From contig CAVCMI010000009.1 in the NCBI GenBank assembly GCA_963603365.1, positions 54,696-118,695 on the forward strand: a stretch of DNA of 64,000 nt, given 5' to 3'. A program made the translations under genes and the position numbers. Under the pieces are notes generated by a model, which worked only from the letters and a program-made list of their open reading frames with translations, ran no database searches and was not told where the DNA came from. Origin of the DNA: F23-D06 sp963603365 (GTDB lineage Bacteria > Bacteroidota > Bacteroidia > Bacteroidales > WCHB1-69). Below are positions 18,741 to 26,529 of the stretch, in pieces. Every line of letters begins with the position of its first letter. Position 1 is the stretch's first letter.

Positions 18741-18770
18741 TTGTTTGTTTTAAATATTTTATTATTTTTG
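18741..18770 (+). promoter_or_regulatory. Orphan plus-strand promoter
   Basis: TTG (18741-18743), 19 nt, TATTTTTG (18763-18770), inside an A+T-rich tract. The spacing equals that of the two tRNA promoters here. No protein gene follows on this strand. Confidence 0.65.
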
Positions 18771-18774
18771 CAAT

Positions 18775-18880
18775 GTCATTCATGTTCAGGTAACCGACCC
18801 GTCCCACCTTTTTTCCCATGAATACATTTCCCTCCTTTTATTTGGCAATTACTCATTATAAAACCGGTTACCTGTTTTTG
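18775..18880 (+). ncRNA. Candidate small structured RNA
   Basis: Starting just after an orphan promoter, about 105 nt of plus-strand sequence ends with a 10-bp helix closed over a long distance. CAGGTAACCG (18787-18796) pairs perfectly with CGGTTACCTG (18865-18874), followed at once by TTTTT. The 68-nt interior is pyrimidine-rich (for example CCCTCC and CCCACC tracts) and predicted to be mostly single-stranded. It matches no RNA I know: it lacks the SRP, 6S, RNase P and tmRNA hallmarks. It lies between the divergent helicase promoter and the convergent dxs end. An overlapping 49-codon open frame starts at 18819, but it runs antisense into dxs and looks like chance. Confidence 0.45.
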
Positions 18881-18900
18881 GCGGTTTCGGCCCGTTTTAT

Positions 18901-20796
18901 TTACGATTGCATTATTTGCTTGATTTTCTGCATTATGTCTTCTACTGCAAAGCCAACCTCATGGTAAAGGCTCTGCATGTCGCCCTGAGCTATGAAACGG
19001 TCAGGTATGGCAATATGGAACAGCCGGTTGTCCAGGCCGGAATTCTCAAGATATTCTGCCAATGCTGAAAACAAGCCTCCTTTTTCGGTGCCGTCTTCCA
19101 CGGCAAGCCAACAAGGGTATTGTTCGGCCAACTTCGTCAGCAAATCTTCGTCAAGCGGTTTCAGAAAACGCATGTCAACCCAAGCCGGCTTAGGAATTTC
19201 GGACGACACTGCCCGCAAAGCCCTTTCCACTTGATTTCCGAGCGGACCTAACGACAACAGCAACAATTTCTCGCCATGCTGCATCATTTCCGCCTTCCCT
19301 ATTTCCACCTCTTCCGGCTCATTGTGCCAATTTGGCAAGACCCCCCGACCTCTCGGGTAACGGATAGCAAACGGCAGTCCGCCGGCTTTGGCATTGCGGT
19401 ATGCGGTAAACATCAGGTTTCTGAGTTCATGCTCGTTGCGGGGCGAAGATATGATCAAGTCGGGCACAGACCGCAGAAATGCCAAGTCGAACGCACCCTG
19501 GTGCGTGGCACCGTCCTCGCCTACAAGTCCTGCCCGGTCAATGCAGAAGATTACCGGCAAGCGCTGCAAGGCAACATCGTGGATTACCTGGTCGTAGCCG
19601 CGCTGCAAAAACGAAGAATAGATGTTGCAGAACGGAACATAACCCTCGGCCGCCAGTCCGGCAGAAAAGGTGACCGCATGCTGTTCAGCAATGCCCACAT
19701 CAAAAACGCGTTCCGGAAACTCCTTGTCCATGATATTCAGCGAGCAGCCGGTTGCCATGGCCGGCGTTATCCCTACCACCTTCTCGTCCTGCCGCGCCAA
19801 TTCCAAAATTGTTTGTCCGAAAACGTCCTGATACTTAGGAGGCAGATTGTCTGTGTTCTTTTGGATGATCTTTCCCGTTTCAGGATCAAATTGACCGGGG
19901 GCATGATAGGCGGTCTGATGCTGTTCAGCCATCTCAAGTCCTTTGCCTTTAACCGTTAACACATGAAGCAGCTTAAGTCCGGGCAGCTTTTTGAGCGCTT
20001 GCAGCGTTTTCACGAGATAAACGACGTCGTGACCGTTTGCCGGCCCGAAATAGCGATACCCAAGGCTCTGAAACCAATTGCTTCCGCCCAACAGATACCC
20101 CTTGATGCCGTTGCCGATGCTGCTGAACAGGTTCGTTGCGCGGTTTGATTGTTTGGTCTTGACCGTAAAGAGATTCCAAAGTCTGTTTTTGAAACGGTTA
20201 TAGGCGGGCGACGCTGTAATGGAGAGCAGATATTTGCTCATGGCTCCGGTGCTCTTGTCGATGGATATTTTGTTGTCGTTGAGCACTACCAACATATTGA
20301 CATCACGGCAGGCGGCCTGGTTCATGGCCTCGAAAGCCATGCCTCCACCGATAGCCCCATCGCCAATCACGGCAATGTGGTTCCTTTTCGTGTTGCCGCT
20401 CATCTTTGCAGCCATCGCCATTCCGAGGATTGCAGATATGGAAGTGGAAGAATGGCCGGTGCCAAATGCATCGTAGGGGCTTTCCTCGCGACGAGGGAAA
20501 CCGCTGATGCCACCGTAGCAGCGATTGGTGAGAAAGCGATCGCGGCGTCCTGTCAGTATCTTGTGTGCATATGCCTGGTGCCCTACATCCCAAACCAGCT
20601 TGTCGTCAGGGGTGTCAAAGACATAGTGCAAAGCAACGGTCAATTCCACCACGCCAAGGCTGGAGCCCAAATGCCCGGGATGTCGCGCCGTCTCTTTGAT
20701 GATGAACTTCCGGAGCTCATCGCACACGTCGGGCAACTCATTGACCGGAATCTTTCGCAAGTCTTCAGGAGAATCTATATGTTCCAGATAAGACAT
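18901..20796 (-). CDS. dxs: 1-deoxy-D-xylulose-5-phosphate synthase
   Basis: DXS condenses pyruvate and glyceraldehyde-3-phosphate with thiamine diphosphate, the first step of the MEP isoprenoid pathway. The 631-residue protein has the HPGHLGSSLG start of the TPP domain, the GDGAIGGGMAFEA metal-binding motif, the DRAGLVGEDGATHQG segment and the transketolase C-terminal domain. It is the last gene of a six-gene operon, five bases after a glycosyltransferase gene. Confidence 0.96.
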   Translation of the reverse strand: MSYLEHIDSPEDLRKIPVNELPDVCDELRKFIIKETARHPGHLGSSLGVVELTVALHYVFDTPDDKLVWDVGHQAYAHKILTGRRDRFLTNRCYGGISGFPRREESPYDAFGTGHSSTSISAILGMAMAAKMSGNTKRNHIAVIGDGAIGGGMAFEAMNQAACRDVNMLVVLNDNKISIDKSTGAMSKYLLSITASPAYNRFKNRLWNLFTVKTKQSNRATNLFSSIGNGIKGYLLGGSNWFQSLGYRYFGPANGHDVVYLVKTLQALKKLPGLKLLHVLTVKGKGLEMAEQHQTAYHAPGQFDPETGKIIQKNTDNLPPKYQDVFGQTILELARQDEKVVGITPAMATGCSLNIMDKEFPERVFDVGIAEQHAVTFSAGLAAEGYVPFCNIYSSFLQRGYDQVIHDVALQRLPVIFCIDRAGLVGEDGATHQGAFDLAFLRSVPDLIISSPRNEHELRNLMFTAYRNAKAGGLPFAIRYPRGRGVLPNWHNEPEEVEIGKAEMMQHGEKLLLLSLGPLGNQVERALRAVSSEIPKPAWVDMRFLKPLDEDLLTKLAEQYPCWLAVEDGTEKGGLFSALAEYLENSGLDNRLFHIAIPDRFIAQGDMQSLYHEVGFAVEDIMQKIKQIMQS

Positions 20797-20801
20797 TGCC
20801 G

Positions 20802-22010
20802 TTATTTTGATAAAATCTGCCGGTAAAAGTTCAGCAGCTTTTCCGTTATTAACTCGTAGTCATGATTGACTGATATGAAATCGCGGGCGTTTTCTGAAAT
20901 GATGGTACAGATGTCGGGGGTGGCAATACATTTGTCGATGACCGCAAGGAATTGTTCCGGCGTATCCGCAATGAAAAGATGCTTGCCGTCTTCCACGTCC
21001 AACCCCTCGGCGCCTACTGAGGTGGTGATCACGACCCTGCCAAGCGCCATGGCCTCTACGATTTTGATGCGCACGCCACTGCCCGACTGCAACGGTACAA
21101 TCATCAAATCATGGCTCAGCATAAACTCGTTAGCGTCCGGCACTGCACCGACAAAGGTGACATTCCGATCCTTACGGCTCAAGAATCTTTCGGGCATGCC
21201 ATGTCCCGCCACCGTGAACCGAAGGTCCGGATGCGCTTCGTTTATCAAAGGCCACACCTCGCCCAAAAACCATTCCATGCCCTCCAAGTTCGGCGACCAA
21301 TTCATGCTCCCGATATGGCAAAGGGAGGGCTTGTCGGATGGAATATAGTCATCTTCAATGGGATAATCATCCAAATTGAGACCGAAAGGTATCACCGCAC
21401 CCGCAACTTCCGGGGCCGTCTTTCGGAAATACTCATAGTCCGGCGTTGAAATTGTCATATAACCGTCAACCTTGCGAAGCACGCTGTCTTCCATCTTTTT
21501 CAACTGGTTCCGGTTCAGCCTGAAAAGCAGTTTTCTCACAGGATTTCTTTCGTTGTCTGCAAGCCGGTTCCAAATCTGGTGTTCTATGTTGTGCATTCTC
21601 ATCACGATACGGGCGTCCGAACAACTGCGAAGCAAGTCGATGTATGGAGCCACATAAATCGACTCCAAATGGACGATGTCAAAAGATTGTTGTTTCAGTA
21701 TGTATTCCAGTTTTGAAACCATACTCTTAGACCGGAAGCGTTCAATATGGTATGACTTCCCGTTAAAGAGTGTGCGCAACCCCTCTAAAGGGCTCATTGT
21801 TGTATCAATATACACCGACTCAAAGCAAGTTTTCTTCAAGTAGTCAACAGGAAAAGCGTCAATCCTGACAGGGTGTTTCGGCGTTTCAACGGCCACCACT
21901 TTCACCTGTTGGCCGCCGTCGAGCAGCCCTTGCGTGATGTTGTGAATGGCAATACATCCCCCATCGATAGGCGGAAGAGGCGGTTTATGACAAAGTTGAA
22001 GGATTTTCAT
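20802..22010 (-). CDS. Group 1 (GT4) glycosyltransferase
   Basis: A 402-residue GT-B glycosyltransferase. The ATG at 22010 (MKILQLCHKPPLPPIDGG) gives the usual N-terminal strand and Gly-rich acceptor loop. The C-terminal domain has HIGSMNWSPNLEGMEWF, the family's remodelled donor-site start, and the pair GSGVRIKIVEAMALGRVVITT, the EX7E donor-binding region. It should transfer a sugar from a nucleotide donor for envelope glycans. The product is unknown. The gene starts 26 bases inside the end of the LptF/G gene, which argues for coupled expression with envelope lipid transport. Confidence 0.88.
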   Translation of the reverse strand: MKILQLCHKPPLPPIDGGCIAIHNITQGLLDGGQQVKVVAVETPKHPVRIDAFPVDYLKKTCFESVYIDTTMSPLEGLRTLFNGKSYHIERFRSKSMVSKLEYILKQQSFDIVHLESIYVAPYIDLLRSCSDARIVMRMHNIEHQIWNRLADNERNPVRKLLFRLNRNQLKKMEDSVLRKVDGYMTISTPDYEYFRKTAPEVAGAVIPFGLNLDDYPIEDDYIPSDKPSLCHIGSMNWSPNLEGMEWFLGEVWPLINEAHPDLRFTVAGHGMPERFLSRKDRNVTFVGAVPDANEFMLSHDLMIVPLQSGSGVRIKIVEAMALGRVVITTSVGAEGLDVEDGKHLFIADTPEQFLAVIDKCIATPDICTIISENARDFISVNHDYELITEKLLNFYRQILSK

Positions 22011-23457
22011 TGCTTTTTTTTCGGAACAATTTAAAGTTTTTAAGTTTTTCTGTAAAGCGTGCATAGGTGTCCGGGGACAGCACAACAGAATCGGTTGTGG
22101 CATGGTATGTCAAAAAGACACATATCGGCAACAAGATAAATGAAGAAAGAAACATGCCGAACCATACAGGCATTGGACTGCTTTTGGCAATTTTCTCTCC
22201 TATGATGGATATTGCAAAATAGAGGGTAAAGAACAGTACTGTGATGACCAAAGGGATTCCGATGCCGCCCTTTCGGATAATTGAGCCTAACGGCGCACCG
22301 ATGAAGAAGAACAAGATGCAAGCCAATGCAAGTGTAATCTTCCTGAAGTATTCAATCTGATAGGACCACAAAAAAGAGGTTCTGAAAGAGATGTCCTGAT
22401 AGGAAAAACGCAGTGAGAAAGTAAACTGACGTGCTGCGTTTTCAGCAAACTGCATAATGCGCGGCAATTTTTCCTCGTCCACCTTTTCAAGGTCCAGCGT
22501 CTTGGCAACCGACAGCGTATCAAATGTGCTGTCATTTCGCACGATGGCGTTGTAGAAATAGAGGTTGTTGAAGAATACGTCTGACGCGCCTTGCGAAAGT
22601 CCTTTTATCTCTTCTTTCAGCGTGTCAATCTTGCATTTAAGTTGCTGTGATGACATGGTCGAGGAGTTGGTTTGGAAGAGGCTGGCGTCGTTGTTGCCGA
22701 CGGTCACAAAGTCAGACATGTCGAAACGTTTGTACTGCTTTTTGAAAGATGCGCGCGAAAGCGGATAACGGACTCTGTTTGAACGCGAACGGCCCACTTG
22801 AGGTGATTCGTCCCAAAAATAGCCGTCATAAAGTGTAAACGTAAGATAGTGCTTGTCGGGGGTCATCTGCATCTTTCCCTCCTTTGCGTAGGTCACGGTG
22901 GTGTTCCCGCGGTGCTTTGAATGGTCGTAAATGATGATGTCTTTGATGGTTTCCCCATCGGGCATTTTTTTGCCTATACGGATGGCATAATCGTCAAATC
23001 CTGTATAAAAGATGCCTTCGTCGATGTTGAAAGCCGGTTTTTGTTGCTGTATGTCGAACAGCATCATCCGCAGCTTGAGCGACGCCCACGGTATCACCTC
23101 ATTAGAGAACTCGTAGGCCACAACGGCTATGACAAAAGAGAGCATAGCCAACGGCATCATCATCTGACGTATAGAGACGCCGGCAGATTTGAGCGCAACA
23201 ATCTCGTAACGTTCCCCCAAGTTGCCGAAAGTCATAAGCGATGCCAACAGCACCGCCAACGGAAACGCCATCGAGGAGAGCGTTAACGAGGCATAGAAAA
23301 GCAATTTCAGGAGCAGTCCCATTTCAAGCCCTTTGCCAACCAGTTCGTCAACCCATTTCCAAAGGAACTGCATCAGCAGCACAAAAAGGGCAACGAAGAA
23401 AGTCAGGACAAAGGGCCCGAAGAATTTTTTGCAAAGGTATCGGTTTATAATCTTCAC
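21985..23457 (-). CDS. LptF/LptG-family permease
   Basis: A 490-residue inner-membrane subunit of the LPS export complex LptB2FG (YjgP/YjgQ family). Transmembrane helices lie at about 12-35, 55-80 and 100-120, then a large periplasmic jellyroll-like domain (about 130-370) and three C-terminal helices (about 375-460). The coupling-helix region NLGERYEIVALKSAG near residue 78 is characteristic. Whether it is LptF or LptG cannot be decided by eye. Bacteroidetes proteins have an enlarged periplasmic part, as here. Confidence 0.9.
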   Translation of the reverse strand: MKIINRYLCKKFFGPFVLTFFVALFVLLMQFLWKWVDELVGKGLEMGLLLKLLFYASLTLSSMAFPLAVLLASLMTFGNLGERYEIVALKSAGVSIRQMMMPLAMLSFVIAVVAYEFSNEVIPWASLKLRMMLFDIQQQKPAFNIDEGIFYTGFDDYAIRIGKKMPDGETIKDIIIYDHSKHRGNTTVTYAKEGKMQMTPDKHYLTFTLYDGYFWDESPQVGRSRSNRVRYPLSRASFKKQYKRFDMSDFVTVGNNDASLFQTNSSTMSSQQLKCKIDTLKEEIKGLSQGASDVFFNNLYFYNAIVRNDSTFDTLSVAKTLDLEKVDEEKLPRIMQFAENAARQFTFSLRFSYQDISFRTSFLWSYQIEYFRKITLALACILFFFIGAPLGSIIRKGGIGIPLVITVLFFTLYFAISIIGEKIAKSSPMPVWFGMFLSSFILLPICVFLTYHATTDSVVLSPDTYARFTEKLKNFKLFRKKSNENPSTLS

Positions 23458-23482
23458 AAAAGAGCTGTTCCTTTTATGAGCA

Positions 23483-24325
23483 TTAGTAATCTCCCAGTGT
23501 TAAAGGCAACTGTGCCAATGCGGCAGCGGTCTGCTCGTCATTGGGGGCGGTGCCATGCCACTTGTGGGTGTTTTCCATAAAGTCAACGCCCTTGCCCATT
23601 TCGGTCTTCATCACAATGGCTATGGGCTTGCCGTTATGGGCCAAAGTCTTTGCCAAGGTAAGGGTCTGCACGCACTTTTTCATGTCGTTTCCGTCAACTT
23701 TGAGCACCATCCAGCCGGAGTCCTCGAGTTTGCTGCGTAGTCTGCCGAGATTGCAAATCTGGTCGGTATTGCCGTCAATCTGCTTGCCGTTCAGGTCAAT
23801 GGTCATAATGAGGTTGTCCACGTTTTTTGCGCCAGCAAACATAACGGCCTCCCATATCTGCCCCTCTTGCAGCTCGCCGTCACCCGTGAGTACGAATACG
23901 AGATGGTTGTCGTTATTGCTTTTTTTTGCGAGCGCTGCCCCAATGGCGACGGATACGCCTTGCCCTAACGAGCCAGACGCGATGCGTATTCCAGGAAGAC
24001 CTTCCACAGGAGAGGGGTGTCCCTGCAAACGGGAATGTAATTTGCGGAACGTAGCCAACTCTCCGACGGGGAAATAGCCGCGACGCGCCATTACGCTGTA
24101 CAAAACAGGAGAGATGTGCCCGTTTGAGAGGAAGAACATATCTTCGCCATTCCCGTTTTGGGTGAAGTTCTCCGGCTTTATGTCCATAATCTGGAAATAG
24201 AGCGCTGTGAGGAAGTCGGCGCAACCGAGAGAACCGCCAGGATGTCCTGATTTGGCACCGTTTACCATTCTTATGATGTCACGCCTTACTTGTGTGGCGA
24301 TGTCTTGTAATTGTTTAGTGTCCAT
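23483..24325 (-). CDS. Transketolase, N-terminal subunit
   Basis: This 280-residue protein is the TPP-binding half of a split transketolase. It has SGHPGGSLG, the GDGELQEGQIWEA metal-TPP motif and KTEMGKGVDFMENTHKWHG near its end, and it stops where the pyrimidine-binding half would begin. In split enzymes the C-terminal subunit is usually the next gene; here the next gene is LptF/G, 25 bases on. The partner must therefore be encoded elsewhere. A role in the pentose phosphate pathway is likely, supplying precursors near dxs. Confidence 0.92.
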   Translation of the reverse strand: MDTKQLQDIATQVRRDIIRMVNGAKSGHPGGSLGCADFLTALYFQIMDIKPENFTQNGNGEDMFFLSNGHISPVLYSVMARRGYFPVGELATFRKLHSRLQGHPSPVEGLPGIRIASGSLGQGVSVAIGAALAKKSNNDNHLVFVLTGDGELQEGQIWEAVMFAGAKNVDNLIMTIDLNGKQIDGNTDQICNLGRLRSKLEDSGWMVLKVDGNDMKKCVQTLTLAKTLAHNGKPIAIVMKTEMGKGVDFMENTHKWHGTAPNDEQTAAALAQLPLTLGDY

Positions 24326-24336
24326 ACTTGGTGAAA

Positions 24337-24744
24337 TTATTTGTTTAACACTACTTCTTGGGCAACAGAATCGGCAATCTGCTGAAACTCGTCAGGGGTC
24401 AACCGGAGTCTTTCTGCCTTGAAGTTCAGGTCGCCGACACCGTTGATAGGGACAAGGTGAATGTGGTTGTGCGGAACATCTATGCCGATGACAGCCACTC
24501 CAATACGCTTGCAAGGCAGTGCTTTCTTTATGCCGGCAGCCACTTTCTTGGAAAATATCATCATCTTGCCGAGCAATTCGTCAGGGAGGTCAAAGATATA
24601 ATCGTTCTGCAATTTTGTAATCACTAACGTATGCCCTTTGGCAATTGGTGAGATGTCAAGAAAAGCGAAGAAATTGTCGTCTTCCGCTATTTTGTAGCAA
24701 GGTATCTCTCCTTTTATGATCTTAGTAAACAGCGTGTCTTCCAT
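24337..24744 (-). CDS. HIT-family nucleotide hydrolase (Hint-like)
   Basis: A 135-residue histidine-triad protein. The catalytic motif is HNHIHLVP (His92, His94, His96). Hint proteins hydrolyse nucleoside phosphoramidates or related conjugates. The N-terminal region IIKGEIPCYKIAEDD is standard for bacterial Hint proteins. It lies 15 bases after greA and 11 before the transketolase half, inside one operon. The greA-HIT pairing is seen in many Bacteroidetes genomes as far as I recall. Confidence 0.93.
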   Translation of the reverse strand: MEDTLFTKIIKGEIPCYKIAEDDNFFAFLDISPIAKGHTLVITKLQNDYIFDLPDELLGKMMIFSKKVAAGIKKALPCKRIGVAVIGIDVPHNHIHLVPINGVGDLNFKAERLRLTPDEFQQIADSVAQEVVLNK

Positions 24745-24759
24745 AATCGTATGATAATA

Positions 24760-25233
24760 TTAACGTGAGATATTCAGGATTTCGAATTGCATTTCGCCGG
24801 CGGGTGCCTGCATAGTGACCGTGTCGCCTTTAGAATTGCCGATCAGTGCCTTTGCAAGCGGACTGGAAACGGAAATTTTCCCCGCCTTGAAGTCCGATTC
24901 TGATTCGGGCACAATCGTGTAAGTCATCTCCGCACCGGTCTTGATATTCTTAACGGTCACGATGGAATAGATAAGTACTTTTGAAACGTCTATCTTGGAT
25001 TCGTCAAGAACCCTTGCTTTTGCTATAAGGTTACGCAAGTTCGCAATCTTGAGTTCGAGCAAGCCCTGTGCTTCTTTAGCCGCATCATACTCGGCATTTT
25101 CAGACAAGTCACCTTTGTCACGGGCTTCTGCTATGGCCTGAGATATTTTAGGTCTTTCAACTGATTCGAGCTCGTTAAGCTCGTTTTTGAGGGCATCAAG
25201 GCCTTCTTGGGTGTAGTATTTAATATCTTCCAT
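24760..25233 (-). CDS. greA: Transcription elongation factor GreA
   Basis: GreA (157 residues) rescues backtracked RNA polymerase by stimulating transcript cleavage. The N-terminal coiled-coil has the loop region LSENAEYDAAKEAQG with the two acidic residues near its tip. The C-terminal FKBP-like domain includes the SPLAKALIGNSKGD signature. It is the first gene of the greA-HIT-transketolase-LptF/G-glycosyltransferase-dxs run. A hairpin terminator from the upstream surface operon lies just before it. Confidence 0.96.
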   Translation of the reverse strand: MEDIKYYTQEGLDALKNELNELESVERPKISQAIAEARDKGDLSENAEYDAAKEAQGLLELKIANLRNLIAKARVLDESKIDVSKVLIYSIVTVKNIKTGAEMTYTIVPESESDFKAGKISVSSPLAKALIGNSKGDTVTMQAPAGEMQFEILNISR

Positions 25234-25254
25234 AATTGATTGTTTTATTACACA

Positions 25255-25286
25255 AATAGAAGAGACTTTTTCAAGCCTCTTCTATT
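25255..25286 (-). terminator. Terminator of the surface operon
   Basis: AATAGAAGAG (25255-25264) and CTCTTCTATT (25277-25286) form a 10-bp stem 26 bases after the PorV-like stop on the minus strand. The following T-tract is short (ATTTGTG), so read-through into greA is possible. Confidence 0.5.
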
Positions 25287-25311
25287 ATGTTGTGAAATGG
25301 TTAAATAAAAC

Positions 25312-26499
25312 CTATAACGTAAATTTGAGGCCGATATAGTGGTTACCTTTCCATTTGTGGGTAAATCTGTAAGCATAGTCAATATAGATGCGGCTGCCAT
25401 TGTTTCCTTTAGCCAAAGGAATGACAGCAGTAGCACCTACAGAAGGTCCAACGAAGAATGAATCGCTGTTGAGCAGCAGCGTTGTTACCGTCTGCGTGGC
25501 ATCATTGACATTCGTCTCTTTCTGTGAAGTGATATTCTCCAGAGAATAACCTGCGCGGACCATGAAATAATTCATAAAGCCGTACTCAAGACCAACGGCG
25601 AAAATGTCGCGAGTGTAAGAGTTGGCAGTGAAAGATCCGGCAATCGTGATTCTGTGTTGAGCGTCATCTCTTGTGAGACCTTCCGCTTCAAGGTCTTCTT
25701 TTGACATGGAAGCATACTCTTTGCCGAAGAAGAGGAAGTCGTAAGACACACCGATTGCGAGTAAAGCGGGCATTTCATACTCGGCCGAACGTACTGCAAG
25801 TGTCTGCTCGTGAGTAGAACCGGAGATGATGCTTCTGAATGTCATACCGTCGCCTTTGTAACTCATCGGGAGACCGATGTTACGCAAAGACACGCCGATT
25901 TTGAAGTTTTCAAATTTGCCGGCGATGTATTGCACACCTGCATCAATGGCGAAACCCGTTGCATGGAGGTCGGCGATACTCTCGTTGATGACCTTAAAGG
26001 AGATGCCGCCCTTGATGAAGTTGTTGAAAGACTTGGCGTAGTGAAGACCAATATACATCAGGTTCGGGCTAAATGTACCCAAACCGCCTTCGGGCTGCGC
26101 TACAGTTGTGATGGGGACGTCTCCGAACCCCATAGACATGAATGAGATGCCGAGCACGCCGAAGTCCTTTCCTTTGCGCCCGAGTTTCTGCGCAAAGGAA
26201 AGTGAATTGATGTTGATGCCCGCATTTGAACCGACGAGGTATTGCGTACGGTTAAAGCAGAGTTCAGTTTTCTTGACATACGTGAGACCGGCCACGTTGG
26301 AATAGACAGACTCCAAACCACGGATTTCCGCAATGCCGGCGTTTGCCATACCATTGGAACGAGCCCACGGGTCGATCAGCAGATGAGATGCACCGGCTTG
26401 GCCTGAACGGTCTCTATTACCTGCCCATGTGTTATTTGGCATGCCGGCGACCAAAAGGGCAACTCCTGCGAAAATTATTAATGATTTTATGTTTTTCAT
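25312..26499 (-). CDS. PorV/PorQ-like outer-membrane protein
   Basis: A 395-residue outer-membrane barrel with a signal peptide (cleavage near TWA, residue 26). The N-terminal mature part (LLIDPWARSNGMANAGIAE and VYSNVAGL) matches the start of the PorV/PorQ (UPF0164) family, in which PorV is the shuttle that carries cargo from the type IX translocon. It is the third gene of an operon with a TonB receptor and a very large secreted protein, 30 bases after the latter. It may serve that protein specifically rather than being the general PorV. Confidence 0.8.
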   Translation of the reverse strand: MKNIKSLIIFAGVALLVAGMPNNTWAGNRDRSGQAGASHLLIDPWARSNGMANAGIAEIRGLESVYSNVAGLTYVKKTELCFNRTQYLVGSNAGININSLSFAQKLGRKGKDFGVLGISFMSMGFGDVPITTVAQPEGGLGTFSPNLMYIGLHYAKSFNNFIKGGISFKVINESIADLHATGFAIDAGVQYIAGKFENFKIGVSLRNIGLPMSYKGDGMTFRSIISGSTHEQTLAVRSAEYEMPALLAIGVSYDFLFFGKEYASMSKEDLEAEGLTRDDAQHRITIAGSFTANSYTRDIFAVGLEYGFMNYFMVRAGYSLENITSQKETNVNDATQTVTTLLLNSDSFFVGPSVGATAVIPLAKGNNGSRIYIDYAYRFTHKWKGNHYIGLKFTL

Positions 26500-26529
26500 A
26501 TTCTTATCGTTTTTTCTGGATTAGTAATT

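Noticed and set aside
18819..18968. A 49-codon frame as the product of the orphan promoter
   Set aside because: Most of it runs antisense into the dxs coding sequence, and a terminator-like helix interrupts it, so an RNA is the simpler reading.
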